Below, one piece after another: positions 1 to 8,135 of a DNA stretch of 18,498 bases. The notes beneath the pieces were generated by a model. That model was given only the letters and a program-made list of their open reading frames with translations. It searched no databases and was not told the origin of the DNA. The stretch lies in contig CAYVRC010000119.1 of NCBI GenBank assembly GCA_964453205.1, forward strand, positions 1 to 18,498. Direction: 5' to 3'. Source of the DNA: Crateriforma sp964453205. GTDB taxonomy: Bacteria > Planctomycetota > Planctomycetia > Pirellulales > Pirellulaceae. Numbering within the stretch: the first letter of the stretch is position 1; the number at the start of each line of letters is the position of its first letter. The translations under genes and the position numbers were made by a program.

Positions 1-78
1 TCGTCGTTCGGCATTCATCGCGATCCACTCCGTTGCGGCGAAAACCGTATTGTCCGCGTTTTGCGCCGTTTCCGCCAT
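1..78 (-). CDS. Possible 5' end of a gene running off the left edge
   Basis: Reading leftwards from an ATG at 78 gives 26 open codons to the window edge, beginning MAETAQNADNTVFAA. The composition looks protein-like and third positions are mostly G or C. A weak GGGA lies 6 bases upstream of the ATG. The same frame is also open further upstream, with another ATG at 129, so the start is uncertain. The fragment is too short to assign a family. It would be co-directional with the DUF1598-type gene to its right, separated by about 190 bases that include a hairpin. Confidence 0.3.
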   Translation of the reverse strand, partial: MAETAQNADNTVFAATEWIAMNAERR

Positions 79-233
79 CAGGCATCCCGGATAGTTTCTA
101 ATTGTCCGTGCGTCGCTTCGGCACGGCATCCACTCACAAATCAAGCCGACGCCGCCTTCGGTTGTGGGCTCTGTGAAATATGGTTGGCCCCAATGTTACC
201 TTGCTCCGAAGTCCGCCAGTCATGGGCCAAAGC

Positions 234-258
234 TCCCTGGGTGGGGGCTCACCCGGGA
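234..258 (-). terminator. Hairpin downstream of the DUF1598-type gene
   Basis: Positions 234-243 pair with 250-258 (4 bp, one bulged base at 238, then 5 bp) around a 6-base loop. It lies 13 bases beyond the stop of the minus-strand gene at 271. The stem is GC-rich, but no real U-tract follows on the minus strand, so it is only a candidate terminator or 3'-end stabilising structure. Confidence 0.35.
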
Positions 259-270
259 ATGGCTGGTTTG

Positions 271-1668
271 TTATTGGTTCCACCACCAGCGATTCTGGTC
301 GGCCGAGGCTAGGGCTTCGGTGCGGGCGTCGGCGACCGATTCGTCGGTCGCTTGCCTTTGAACGACTTCGAAAGCGTTGATGTCGACGCCGCCGGAGGCC
401 GTCACGATCCAGCCGCCGGCACCTTGAATGAAGCTGCAATGTGCCGGAATCTGCTCGGGCACGAAATACGATCCCATGTTCATCGTGTCTTTGTCGGCCG
501 ACAGTATTGTCAGATCCAAACCGGCTTTCTCGGCCAGCTGTTCTTGGACGATCAGGGTCGCCACGACGTTCAGGTCCATCGTGTTCCGGAGGTCGGCAAA
601 GACGGGCATCGACTTGGCCAAATCGTTGTACTCGTTGGTCAGCAACTTCGCCCAGCGCTGAGCGACTTTGTCGATGCGGCCGGCCGCTGACGCGTTGCCT
701 TGGGCATCGATCAAGTCGTTGTCTGTCAAGGCTTTGACGCCTTGCCCGGTGATCCGCCAAGCCAAACCGTCGTCGCTGCGTTTGAGCTCGTCGTAATCGC
801 AGGCCATCCACCAGCGCGGGTTCTGGGCACCACTGTGACGGGAATTCTTGGACATTTCCAAATAGCTGGGCAGGCCGCGAACGGGTGAGTCGACTAAACC
901 CATCGCCAGCCGCTTCATTTCAAAGTCGGCGGCGACCAAGGTTCTGGCCATCCGGCTTTCTCCGGGGACCCCGCTGAGTTTGACCTGTTGCGGCCCGAAA
1001 GCTTCTCTCATCGCGGGCACCAAGTGGGAGGGGTTCTGGCCCTGTCGGATCACGATTCGTGCAAGCATTTTTTGGAGATTTCGGCGACCCTCGGGGGTCG
1101 GTTCGATGCTACAGGTGATTCCCCCGTCGCGTGCCGACTGGACGCTTTGAATCGCGACGGCCAAGTCGTCCAGCCGCAACGTCGTGCGTCCGCTGACGGT
1201 TCCCACGATCGAACCGTCTTGCCGCAATTCCCAAGGCTCCGCCGGTCCGGCGATCAGGATGTCCCGTCGTTCTTGGTCGACAAAGACGTACTCGATCCGC
1301 TGAAGTCCGGCCAACAACGACGCTTCGTCGGGAATCGGCTGGCCTTTCTCGCGGCTTTCCCGGATCGCGTCCTGCAAGCCGCGGAGCGAGACGACACGCA
1401 GTTCGCTGGCTTCATTCAAATCGCCGCTGGGATCGTCCAAGATCGCGCGGATTCGATTGGCGTAATCGGCAAGTTCTTCCGTGGAGGCGTTTCGGACGAC
1501 GCCTTCGCCGTCAATCATGACGCCGCCGACGGCGCCACCGCGTTGCCCGCCGAAGCCGCCCGCCCAGGCACTGGGCCGGCCGTGGGAAGCGATCGACAGC
1601 ACGAGCGCGACGGCGACCGGAACAGCCGCATTGAAAAAACGAACCAAGCGTTGCGAACCCAATTCCAT
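271..1668 (-). CDS. Exported DUF1598-type planctomycete protein
   Basis: A 465-residue protein of unknown function that I recognise as DUF1598-like, a family described mainly from planctomycetes; this is from recollection, not a search. An N-terminal signal peptide is visible: short n-region, hydrophobic stretch VAVALVLSIA, then a likely cleavage near AWA-GG. A short Gly-rich segment (GGFGGQRGGAVGG) follows, then a soluble mixed alpha/beta body. There are no further membrane spans and no catalytic motif I can name. An open frame extends upstream to an ATG at 1698. I chose the ATG at 1668 because a GGAG sits 9 bases upstream and the signal peptide then begins naturally at MELGSQRLVRFF. The gene is divergent from the sigma-54 activator to the right, with a 180-bp shared upstream region. 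Its role is probably in the periplasm or outer compartment. Confidence 0.8.
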   Translation of the reverse strand: MELGSQRLVRFFNAAVPVAVALVLSIASHGRPSAWAGGFGGQRGGAVGGVMIDGEGVVRNASTEELADYANRIRAILDDPSGDLNEASELRVVSLRGLQDAIRESREKGQPIPDEASLLAGLQRIEYVFVDQERRDILIAGPAEPWELRQDGSIVGTVSGRTTLRLDDLAVAIQSVQSARDGGITCSIEPTPEGRRNLQKMLARIVIRQGQNPSHLVPAMREAFGPQQVKLSGVPGESRMARTLVAADFEMKRLAMGLVDSPVRGLPSYLEMSKNSRHSGAQNPRWWMACDYDELKRSDDGLAWRITGQGVKALTDNDLIDAQGNASAAGRIDKVAQRWAKLLTNEYNDLAKSMPVFADLRNTMDLNVVATLIVQEQLAEKAGLDLTILSADKDTMNMGSYFVPEQIPAHCSFIQGAGGWIVTASGGVDINAFEVVQRQATDESVADARTEALASADQNRWWWNQ

Positions 1669-1848
1669 CGAATGGATCTCCGAAGCATGTCGACGCAATC
1701 GCTTGGCCGACAGTGGTAATGTGTTGATGATGGGGCGGTGCGACCTCCGAACGGAGAGCGCCGACCGACCGGATGAGTCACGGCCAGACGCTAGAATAGT
1801 CGGGCTGAAAACCGCTTACAACAGAACCTTTGGGGTCTCCCGACCGCT
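1669..1848. promoter_or_regulatory. Divergent intergenic region between DUF1598-type gene and activator
   Basis: This 180-bp region must hold the promoters of both flanking genes. On the plus strand a TAGAAT at 1792-1797 resembles a -10 element about 50 bases before the activator start. I see no good -35 at the usual spacing, and no sigma-54 type GG-N10-GC element that I trust. Confidence 0.3.
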
Positions 1849-4005
1849 TTGAAGAATACCGATTCGGATTCTGACGCCTCCGTCGCCGGTGATTCGGCGG
1901 CGAAAACGGCTCCGACCACCGCCTACCTGATCGCCCGATCGGCGGGCCGGTGGAGCGACGTGTACCGATTGAAAGTCGACGCCTTGCCGCCGAAACACGG
2001 CGTTTCGTCGTCCGGTCCGCCCGGCACGGCCGGCAACGACGATGCGTCGAGCGTCGCGTCCGGGGGCGCGGGCGATGCCGTTTTGGGCCGATCGTCGTCC
2101 AATCAAATTGTGATCCGCAGCGAAAAGGCCAGCCGCCGGCACGCCCGCGTTTTCTGGGATGAAACCTGGCGGATTCAGGACTTGGGTAGTCGAAACGGCA
2201 CCCGAGTCAATCAGCAAGAATTGTCGCCCGATTTCGCCACCCCTTTGTCCGACGGGGATTTGATCGAAGTCGCCGGGCACCAGATCCTGTTCGCCTTGCG
2301 GATCGAACAGTCCGGAATGACACCGCCGTTGACCGTGGACGTCGAAGCGGAAGACGACCAGGCGCAGGCGACCGATCAGCAAATCACGATGGAAATCACC
2401 GCCGAAACCGTCACCGGACGGCGGCGACGCAGCGAGACGCTTCGCGGATCACAAAATTCGTCCCCGCCGACTCTCGCCGCCCGCCAGGGGGTCCCGCTGG
2501 TCGGCGACGCGTCGCTGCTCCGCTTGGCTTTCGAGCTCGGTCGGCACGAAACGGCTCAGGAACGAGTCGAGGCGACCTTGGATTGCATCGTCGAGCGGAT
2601 CGATCCGGCTTCGGCGGGTGTCTACGTCCGGGGCGAGTCCCCCGGTGCGGACGCGGCGTTGCCCTTGGTTGCCACAAGGCAATCGGGTTCCCGTGCCTAT
2701 CGCAGGCCCCCGGAGGACTTGATCGCCCGCCAGTGCGGCCGCGATGCCGAAGCGATTCTGGCCCGCAACATTTCGGGTGACGATTCGATGGCGACCGAAA
2801 ACAGCCGAGGACAAATCGACGTGGATAGCCTGATCTTGGCACCCATCCGCAGCGCCGGCGATGACATCTTCGGCGTCGTTCACTTGACCACTCACCCTGC
2901 GCAGCCGCCGCTGGACGAGGCGTCGTTGGAATACGTTGTGACGGCTTGCGAAATCTTGGGCGAGTCACTGGCGACGCTGACCAAAACACAGAAACTCGGA
3001 CGTCAACTGACCCGCACCCGCCGACAGTTGGCTCAGTTGCAAGAGCAGCTGGCGGGCAAGGTTCGCCTGATCGGTCGCAGCGAAGCGATCGCGAAGATCA
3101 GCCAACAGATCAGCCGCGTCGCACCGACCAAAGCCACCGTGTTGATCCGCGGCGAGTCGGGAACCGGAAAAGAACTGGTCGCCGCGGCGATTCATCACGC
3201 CAGCGATCGCAAGGACGGACCGCTCGTGTGTCTGAATTGTGCGGCGCTTTCGCCATCGCTGTTGGAAAGCGAATTGTTCGGTCACGAGAAAGGCGCGTTC
3301 ACCGGTGCAACCGAAAGGAAACAAGGCAAGTTCGAAGCCGCACACACCGGCACGCTGATGCTGGACGAGATCGGCGAGATGGAATCCGAGCTGCAAGCCA
3401 AGCTGTTGCGTGTTCTCGAAGGTCATCCCTTTGAACGCGTCGGCGGTCATCGTCCCATCGCCGCGAACGTGCGTGTCGTCGCCGCGACGAATCGTGATTT
3501 GCAAGCGATGGTCGCCGAGGGCACGTTTCGCCAGGACCTTTATTATCGCCTGCATGTCGTCGAAATCGTGGTGCCGCCGCTGCGAAAACGCGGGAACGAT
3601 TGCCTGTTGCTGGCCGATTTCTTCTTGGAACGGTTCAACCAGGAAATGGGGCGAAAGGTCAAAGGGTTCACCGAGGCGGCGAAAAAGAAACTGGTCGCTT
3701 ATCCGTGGCCCGGCAACATTCGCGAATTGAGAAACGTGATCGAACGGGCGGTCGTGCTGGGCAACGCGTCGGTCATCGACGCCGACGACTTAATGCTCTC
3801 GCCGACGCGTTCGTCCGGCAACGAGCCGAACGATGCGATGCCCGACGAAAGCACCGTCGAAGTCTCGTTGGCCGATTTAGAAAAATCGCACATCGAGCGG
3901 GTTTTGCGTTACACCGACAACAACAAGTCACGGGCTTCGGCGATCCTGGGGATCGAACGCAGCACGCTGGATCGAAAGCTCAAACGTTTCGCCAAAGACG
4001 CCTGA
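1849..4005 (+). CDS. Sigma-54-dependent activator, FHA-GAF-AAA+-Fis
   Basis: A 718-residue bacterial enhancer-binding protein, expected to activate RNA polymerase holding sigma-54. Domains in order: an FHA domain at about residues 25-155, with LGRSSSNQI near 79, SRRHARV near 95 and LGSRNGT near 112; a GAF-like domain at about 219-378; a short coiled coil at about 378-404; the AAA+ core from about 405, with Walker A GESGTGKE near 435, the sigma-54 contact loop GAFTGA at 482 and Walker B LMLDEIG at 503; and a Fis-type helix-turn-helix from about 682 to the end. FHA domains bind phosphothreonine peptides, so the input is probably a Ser/Thr kinase rather than a histidine kinase. The start is TTG; no ATG occurs before the FHA domain and the frame closes upstream at 1792-1794. 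No clear Shine-Dalgarno is seen. The target promoters are unknown. Confidence 0.93.
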   Translation: MKNTDSDSDASVAGDSAAKTAPTTAYLIARSAGRWSDVYRLKVDALPPKHGVSSSGPPGTAGNDDASSVASGGAGDAVLGRSSSNQIVIRSEKASRRHARVFWDETWRIQDLGSRNGTRVNQQELSPDFATPLSDGDLIEVAGHQILFALRIEQSGMTPPLTVDVEAEDDQAQATDQQITMEITAETVTGRRRRSETLRGSQNSSPPTLAARQGVPLVGDASLLRLAFELGRHETAQERVEATLDCIVERIDPASAGVYVRGESPGADAALPLVATRQSGSRAYRRPPEDLIARQCGRDAEAILARNISGDDSMATENSRGQIDVDSLILAPIRSAGDDIFGVVHLTTHPAQPPLDEASLEYVVTACEILGESLATLTKTQKLGRQLTRTRRQLAQLQEQLAGKVRLIGRSEAIAKISQQISRVAPTKATVLIRGESGTGKELVAAAIHHASDRKDGPLVCLNCAALSPSLLESELFGHEKGAFTGATERKQGKFEAAHTGTLMLDEIGEMESELQAKLLRVLEGHPFERVGGHRPIAANVRVVAATNRDLQAMVAEGTFRQDLYYRLHVVEIVVPPLRKRGNDCLLLADFFLERFNQEMGRKVKGFTEAAKKKLVAYPWPGNIRELRNVIERAVVLGNASVIDADDLMLSPTRSSGNEPNDAMPDESTVEVSLADLEKSHIERVLRYTDNNKSRASAILGIERSTLDRKLKRFAKDA

Positions 4006-5283
4006 TCATCGGACGCGTCGGCGGTTGGCTCGGTTGATGAAGCGGTCACGGGTGCCGGCGACCGCTTCGACCAACTTCGCCGCTTCGTCGGCCGTGTTGT
4101 AAAGATAAAAGCTGGCACGACAAGTCATCGTCAAGCCCAGCGATTCATGCAGCGGCATGGTGCAATGATGCCCGGCGCGGACGGCGATTCCGTCGATGTC
4201 CAGTGACTGCGAAAGATCATGGGCGTGAAGGCCGTCGATCGTGAAGCTGACGATGCCGCCTTTGTGGTCCGGCGTCGGGCCGATCATCCGTAGCCCTTCG
4301 ACCTGCCGGAGCCCCCGGTCGGCGATCCGGCAGAGCGAGTTTTCGTGGGCATGGATCGCTTCGATGCCGATATTCCGGACGTAGTCGATCGCCGCGGCCA
4401 GCCCGATCGCCTGGGCGATCGGCGGCGTGCCGGCTTCGAACTTTTCCGGTAACCGCGCCGGTTCGAATCCGTCGGTCGTGACCCGGTGAATCATCCCGCC
4501 ACCGCCCAGAAACGGGGGCATCGCGTCGAGCAAGTTTTCTTTGCCGTACAACACGCCGACGCCCGAAGGTCCACAAATCTTGTGCCCGCTGAAGACCACG
4601 AAATCGGCGTCCCAGGCTTGCACGTCGATCGGCTGATGCGGGGCCGCCTGCGCGGCGTCGACCAGGACCGTCGCGCCGTGCCGGTGAGCCAACCTGACCC
4701 AGCGAGCGACGGGGAATTCGGTACCCAGTGTGTTGCTGGTCGCCGCGAACGCGAAAAGTTTGGGCCGATGCTTTTCCAACGCCTCGGCCACGCGATCGTC
4801 GCTGATCAGGAATTGATCATCGACGGGCAGCCACTCGATCCGGCACCCGATTCGGGCCGCCAGTTGTTGCCAGGGAACGATGTTCGCGTGGTGCTCGCTG
4901 ATCGGCAGCAAGATGCAGTCGCCCGCGTCCAAATTCATCCGCCCCCAACTGCCGGCCACCGTGTTGATCCCGAGTGTCGTTCCGGCCGTGAAGATGATTT
5001 CGCGAGAATCCCGGGCGTTCAAGAATCGTGCGACGGTTTGACGTGACGCTTCGTAGGCCGCGGTGGTTTCTTCACTGAGCGTGTGAATGCCGCGATGGAC
5101 GTTCGCATAAACGTGGCGATAACAGTGGTCGACCGCGTCGATGACTTGCCTGGGATGCTGCGTGGTCGCAGCGTTGTCCAAGTAGATCAGATCGGCACCG
5201 CTCGCCGTTTGGCGATGCAGAATCGGAAAGTCGTCGCGGATCGTCGCGACATCCAGCGGTGATTTTTTTGTATCGGTGATCAT
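4006..5283 (-). CDS. sufS: Cysteine desulfurase SufS
   Basis: A 425-residue PLP-dependent, class V aminotransferase-fold enzyme. It converts L-cysteine to L-alanine and passes the sulfur as a persulfide to an acceptor for Fe-S cluster building. Seen in the sequence: the N-terminal YLDNAATTQHP motif, AGTTLGIN, EHHANIVPW, the PLP-binding lysine K235 in SGHKICGP, and the catalytic Cys374 in RAGHHCTMPLHE, which is the group II (SufS) form. Length is typical of the family (about 400-425). It lies 9 bp downstream of the SufU-like gene and is surely co-transcribed with it. Its stop codon directly abuts the stop of the convergent activator gene within TGATCA, leaving no room for a dedicated terminator. 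All expected catalytic residues appear intact. Confidence 0.95.
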   Translation of the reverse strand: MITDTKKSPLDVATIRDDFPILHRQTASGADLIYLDNAATTQHPRQVIDAVDHCYRHVYANVHRGIHTLSEETTAAYEASRQTVARFLNARDSREIIFTAGTTLGINTVAGSWGRMNLDAGDCILLPISEHHANIVPWQQLAARIGCRIEWLPVDDQFLISDDRVAEALEKHRPKLFAFAATSNTLGTEFPVARWVRLAHRHGATVLVDAAQAAPHQPIDVQAWDADFVVFSGHKICGPSGVGVLYGKENLLDAMPPFLGGGGMIHRVTTDGFEPARLPEKFEAGTPPIAQAIGLAAAIDYVRNIGIEAIHAHENSLCRIADRGLRQVEGLRMIGPTPDHKGGIVSFTIDGLHAHDLSQSLDIDGIAVRAGHHCTMPLHESLGLTMTCRASFYLYNTADEAAKLVEAVAGTRDRFINRANRRRVR

Positions 5284-5292
5284 GACAGTCGT

Positions 5293-5769
5293 TCAACTTT
5301 CTTCGCTTAAACTCGGGCCGCCGAAGCCTGGGGAATCCGACGCCGTTTCGTCGTCCTCGTCGGCGGCGAGCGGGAGATCCAAGGCGGCCTGGAAACATCG
5401 CCACGGCAGCAGGCAGTATTTTTGCTGTTCCGGACGCAGCCGTTCTCCGAACAGCGTGATCATGTCCTCGGCCGAAAATTGTTTCGCCTCGTCGATCGTT
5501 TTGCCTTCGACGGCTTCGCACAGCATCGACGCAGCGGCCAGCGGAATCACACCGCCTTCGGCCTCGAAACCCGCCTCTTCGATAACGCCCCTTTCTATCC
5601 TAACCGCGATCCGCACCCGATCCTCACTGACCGGACTGGCGACTTCGCCGGAATGCGTCGCGTCGTCGACCGGCCCTTGGTTGTAAGGATCTTCGTAGTG
5701 ATCTTTGACCCGGTCGTCCGACGAAAGATCGAATCGGGCCGCGCGGTGCGAAGGCTGCTTTTGGCTCAT
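5293..5769 (-). CDS. SufU/IscU-like protein with depleted metal ligands
   Basis: A 158-residue member of the NifU-N/IscU/SufU family by the DHYEDPYN motif (near 23), the stretch RVRIAVRIERGVIEEAGFEAEG, the AAASML helix and VEGKTIDEA. SufU proteins take sulfur from SufS. Family members bind Zn or a cluster through three Cys and one Asp. By eye alignment with Bacillus SufU, the first Cys (PTCGD) is Ser48 here (PVSED), the Asp is kept at 50, the second Cys (EGC) is Gly73 (EGG), and the third is probably Cys119 in KYCLLPW. Two further Cys lie at 84 and 125. The C-terminal tail is acidic. The frame is open to an ATG at 5844; I chose the ATG at 5769 because the homologous region begins just after it. 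Its position 9 bp before sufS supports a role as sulfur acceptor or SufS partner, but classical scaffold chemistry looks impaired. Confidence 0.85.
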   Translation of the reverse strand: MSQKQPSHRAARFDLSSDDRVKDHYEDPYNQGPVDDATHSGEVASPVSEDRVRIAVRIERGVIEEAGFEAEGGVIPLAAASMLCEAVEGKTIDEAKQFSAEDMITLFGERLRPEQQKYCLLPWRCFQAALDLPLAADEDDETASDSPGFGGPSLSEES

Positions 5770-5884
5770 GCCGAAATTTATCCGCACCGACGCGGCTGTC
5801 ACAGGGGCAACGATCACGCGGGTCCATCGATCGCGCGGGGCCATCGCTCCGTTCGAATCGGTTCATTCCGGTTCGGTGACGCGG

Positions 5885-7840
5885 TCAGAGCGGCTTGAGG
5901 TTGAAGGTGCCCAGGTGGATGCCGCCGGGTTCGTCATAGCCGAAGATGCCACCGGCGCCGAAGTACTTCTCGAATTCCGAGAACGGCGGCAACTGGTTGC
6001 GTTCGAGCAGTTCGGCAAACTTTCGCGCGAACACGTTGTCCTCGCCGATTCGGCGAAGCTGTTTGCGAGTTTTCGGGTCTTTGCCGAGTTCGTACATCTG
6101 GCGAAAGAAATCCGACGCTTTGACGTAGCTGATCAGGAACGGTGTCTCGCCGTCCAGTTTCCCGCCGAGTTCTCCGGAAACCAATTCGTAATCCGGCTCG
6201 CCGGCCAACCGAGGCAGCCCGCCGGCATCGGCCTGGATCATCCGTTGAACCATCGTTTTGCTGTCGGTAAAAATGATCCAGTTCCCGAGGAGGAACAGCG
6301 TCGGTTCGGGTTGGCGAAAGGATTCAGGAACGTTTCGGCCGTTGCGACCGCCCAGGGCGTAGGTCATCGTGCCGGCGATGACTTCCGGTTTCATCGCCTG
6401 CGGCACCCGCTTGCGAAACGCATCGACGTACTCTTTGGCCAAGACCGGATCGTTGACTTCCAAAGCCATGGTGCTGGTTTGACTGTTCAGCGTCATCGGC
6501 GGTTGCAACCAACGCAGGCCCACGTAACGACCGGTCAACAGCGGCAGGATCTCTTGCCGCAGGCTTAACCCCGTGCGGGTCTGAAGCGGATCTTCGAAGA
6601 AACGCTCGATGCTGCCTTCGCCGTTGAATTTGTCCAGGATCACACCCAGATTCTCCAGCGTCTTTTCGAATCGCCAATGGACGGTTGTGTAAGTGGTGAC
6701 GTCACCGGGGACCCAGTTCGGCGGCATCGTCTCACCCGATCCGGGCCGCAAGACGCCAAAGAAGCCGTCACGCGGCGTATCGATGACGATGTGGATGTGG
6801 TTGATGTCGTCGAAATACTCGCCGCCCTGGAACGTGCTGCCGCCGATGCCGCGGATCTTGGCGATGCCCAGCGATTCGACCAGGGGCCAGGCCAGCGCGG
6901 CGGCACCGCCGTTGGCTTTGATCAAGCGTTCGACGATGTGATACGGGTCGACATAGAACGTGATCTGCGGCAACTCGTCTTCCGCGCCGACACTGCGGCT
7001 CATCACGGAGATGAAATCGTTGTTGTTGGCGAACGTCGGATCGGCGGATTCGCCGGCCCATTTCTTGAGCACGCCGCCGGCGGTGTCATCGCCGACGCCG
7101 ATCACGAACGCACCGTTTCGTTCGAAGTACTCGATCGGCGGGCGGCCGGTGCGGGGCGGCAGCCAACGCGTCAGCTTGGTCGCGTCGACGGTTTCGGTGC
7201 GACGGATGAGGCTGTCTTTTTGAAGCTGCTGTTCCAGGCGTTCGACCAACGTCCGAACCGTGTCGATGTTGTCCTTGGCTTCGACGATCAAGACGGCTGC
7301 GAAACCGAATTGCTCGCGTCGCTTGCGATTCAAGCGACGCCGGATCGCGTCTTCCGATTCGTCATCGGGATCGTCGCGGATTTCCTGGTCGGGGTCAGGT
7401 TCGCCTGACAGACGGGGCACCAAAGCGATCGCGACTTGGCCTTGCGGGATCGCCAGCAGGTCATTCAGCCCAACGCCCACGGCCGAGCTGACTTGGTCGA
7501 ACAGATCCTCCAGGGTTCGATAGATGTCCGAAGCGAAGGGCTTCATTTGAGGGTCTTGCAGCATTTTGCCCGTTGAAGTCTCGGCAAAACCCTCTTGAAT
7601 TTCTCGGACGTCGGCGATCCGCAAATACGCCAACGTGTCCTCGGGCAACAGCATCGGTGCCCCCGGCACGCCGTCGTCGTCGGCACCGGCGGCGCGCGGC
7701 GCCGACACGACGGACACGATCAGCGTCGCAGCGGCCAAGGCAAAACAAGCCAAAGGACTCGGCCGCTCCGAAACGCCGCGTCGAGGGCGGCCTGCCGGAT
7801 CGGAGGGGGTTCGGGCGACGTGATGGGACGGCGATTTCAT
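5885..7840 (-). CDS. Exported protein of unknown function, 651 aa
   Basis: I do not recognise a named family with certainty. It has the look of DUF3352-like exported proteins that are frequent in planctomycetes. A long basic n-region is followed by a hydrophobic segment (ACFALAAATLIVSVVSA) and a likely cleavage near AAGA-DDD. The mature part starts PGAPMLLPEDTLAYLRIADV, typical of such proteins. A strongly charged insert follows the segment LVPRLSGEPDPD and includes an Arg/Lys cluster RRRLNRKRRE. No further transmembrane helix and no Cys-based or catalytic motif is evident. It is co-directional with the SufU-like gene, but 115 bp separate them, so co-transcription is uncertain. The start is the first ATG after the divergent intergenic region; no strong ribosome-binding site is seen. 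Confidence 0.8.
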   Translation of the reverse strand: MKSPSHHVARTPSDPAGRPRRGVSERPSPLACFALAAATLIVSVVSAPRAAGADDDGVPGAPMLLPEDTLAYLRIADVREIQEGFAETSTGKMLQDPQMKPFASDIYRTLEDLFDQVSSAVGVGLNDLLAIPQGQVAIALVPRLSGEPDPDQEIRDDPDDESEDAIRRRLNRKRREQFGFAAVLIVEAKDNIDTVRTLVERLEQQLQKDSLIRRTETVDATKLTRWLPPRTGRPPIEYFERNGAFVIGVGDDTAGGVLKKWAGESADPTFANNNDFISVMSRSVGAEDELPQITFYVDPYHIVERLIKANGGAAALAWPLVESLGIAKIRGIGGSTFQGGEYFDDINHIHIVIDTPRDGFFGVLRPGSGETMPPNWVPGDVTTYTTVHWRFEKTLENLGVILDKFNGEGSIERFFEDPLQTRTGLSLRQEILPLLTGRYVGLRWLQPPMTLNSQTSTMALEVNDPVLAKEYVDAFRKRVPQAMKPEVIAGTMTYALGGRNGRNVPESFRQPEPTLFLLGNWIIFTDSKTMVQRMIQADAGGLPRLAGEPDYELVSGELGGKLDGETPFLISYVKASDFFRQMYELGKDPKTRKQLRRIGEDNVFARKFAELLERNQLPPFSEFEKYFGAGGIFGYDEPGGIHLGTFNLKPL

Positions 7841-8135
7841 GGCTGGTGATGTTTCCAGGAGGGGGGCGAAAAGGGCGTCTGGGAAGTGCGGCGGATGCGG
7901 CGGACGGTCGAGCGGTTAGCTTATTCGAACCGATCGTAGCGATCTTGGCGGGTGGGGCATCAAATCTTGTACCGCCTGTCCGAAGCCGGCGAAAAACAGA
8001 ACCCTTCGACTCGGGCTTGGTTAAAATGAGTTGCGTCGGTGTCGTGATCGGCGTCCCCCATGGATGCCCTTGTGGATTTCGGACACGGATCGCCGCAGTC
8101 CTTTTCGAACCATCTCTTCACGGAATTTTGCCGCC
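7841..8135. promoter_or_regulatory. Divergent intergenic region before the BON-domain gene
   Basis: These 295 bases separate two divergently transcribed exported-protein genes and must hold both promoters. On the plus strand TAAAAT at 8022-8027 could be a -10 element about 110 bases before the BON gene start, with no convincing -35. The reading frame of the BON gene is open from 8031, but its product there is basic and low in hydrophobicity and is not needed for the signal peptide. I see no RNA gene or repeat here. Confidence 0.3.

Noticed and set aside
134..811. 225-aa minus-strand open frame
   Set aside because: Same strand but a different frame from the DUF1598-type gene; very Arg-rich and low complexity, a frame-shifted shadow.
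988..1719. 243-aa plus-strand open frame
   Set aside because: It lies antisense to the DUF1598-type gene, whose signal peptide and ribosome-binding site are clear. The product is Arg/Asp/Gln-rich without domains, as expected of a GC-rich shadow frame.
4003..4008. Frameshift or fusion between the activator and sufS
   Set aside because: They are on opposite strands, each complete with its full C-terminal domain before its stop.
5293..5769. SufU-like gene as a pseudogene
   Set aside because: The frame is intact, spacing to sufS is tight and all other family motifs are kept, so loss of ligands looks like divergence rather than decay.
5705..6568. 287-aa plus-strand open frame
   Set aside because: Antisense to the 651-aa exported protein and part of the SufU-like gene; no recognisable domain.
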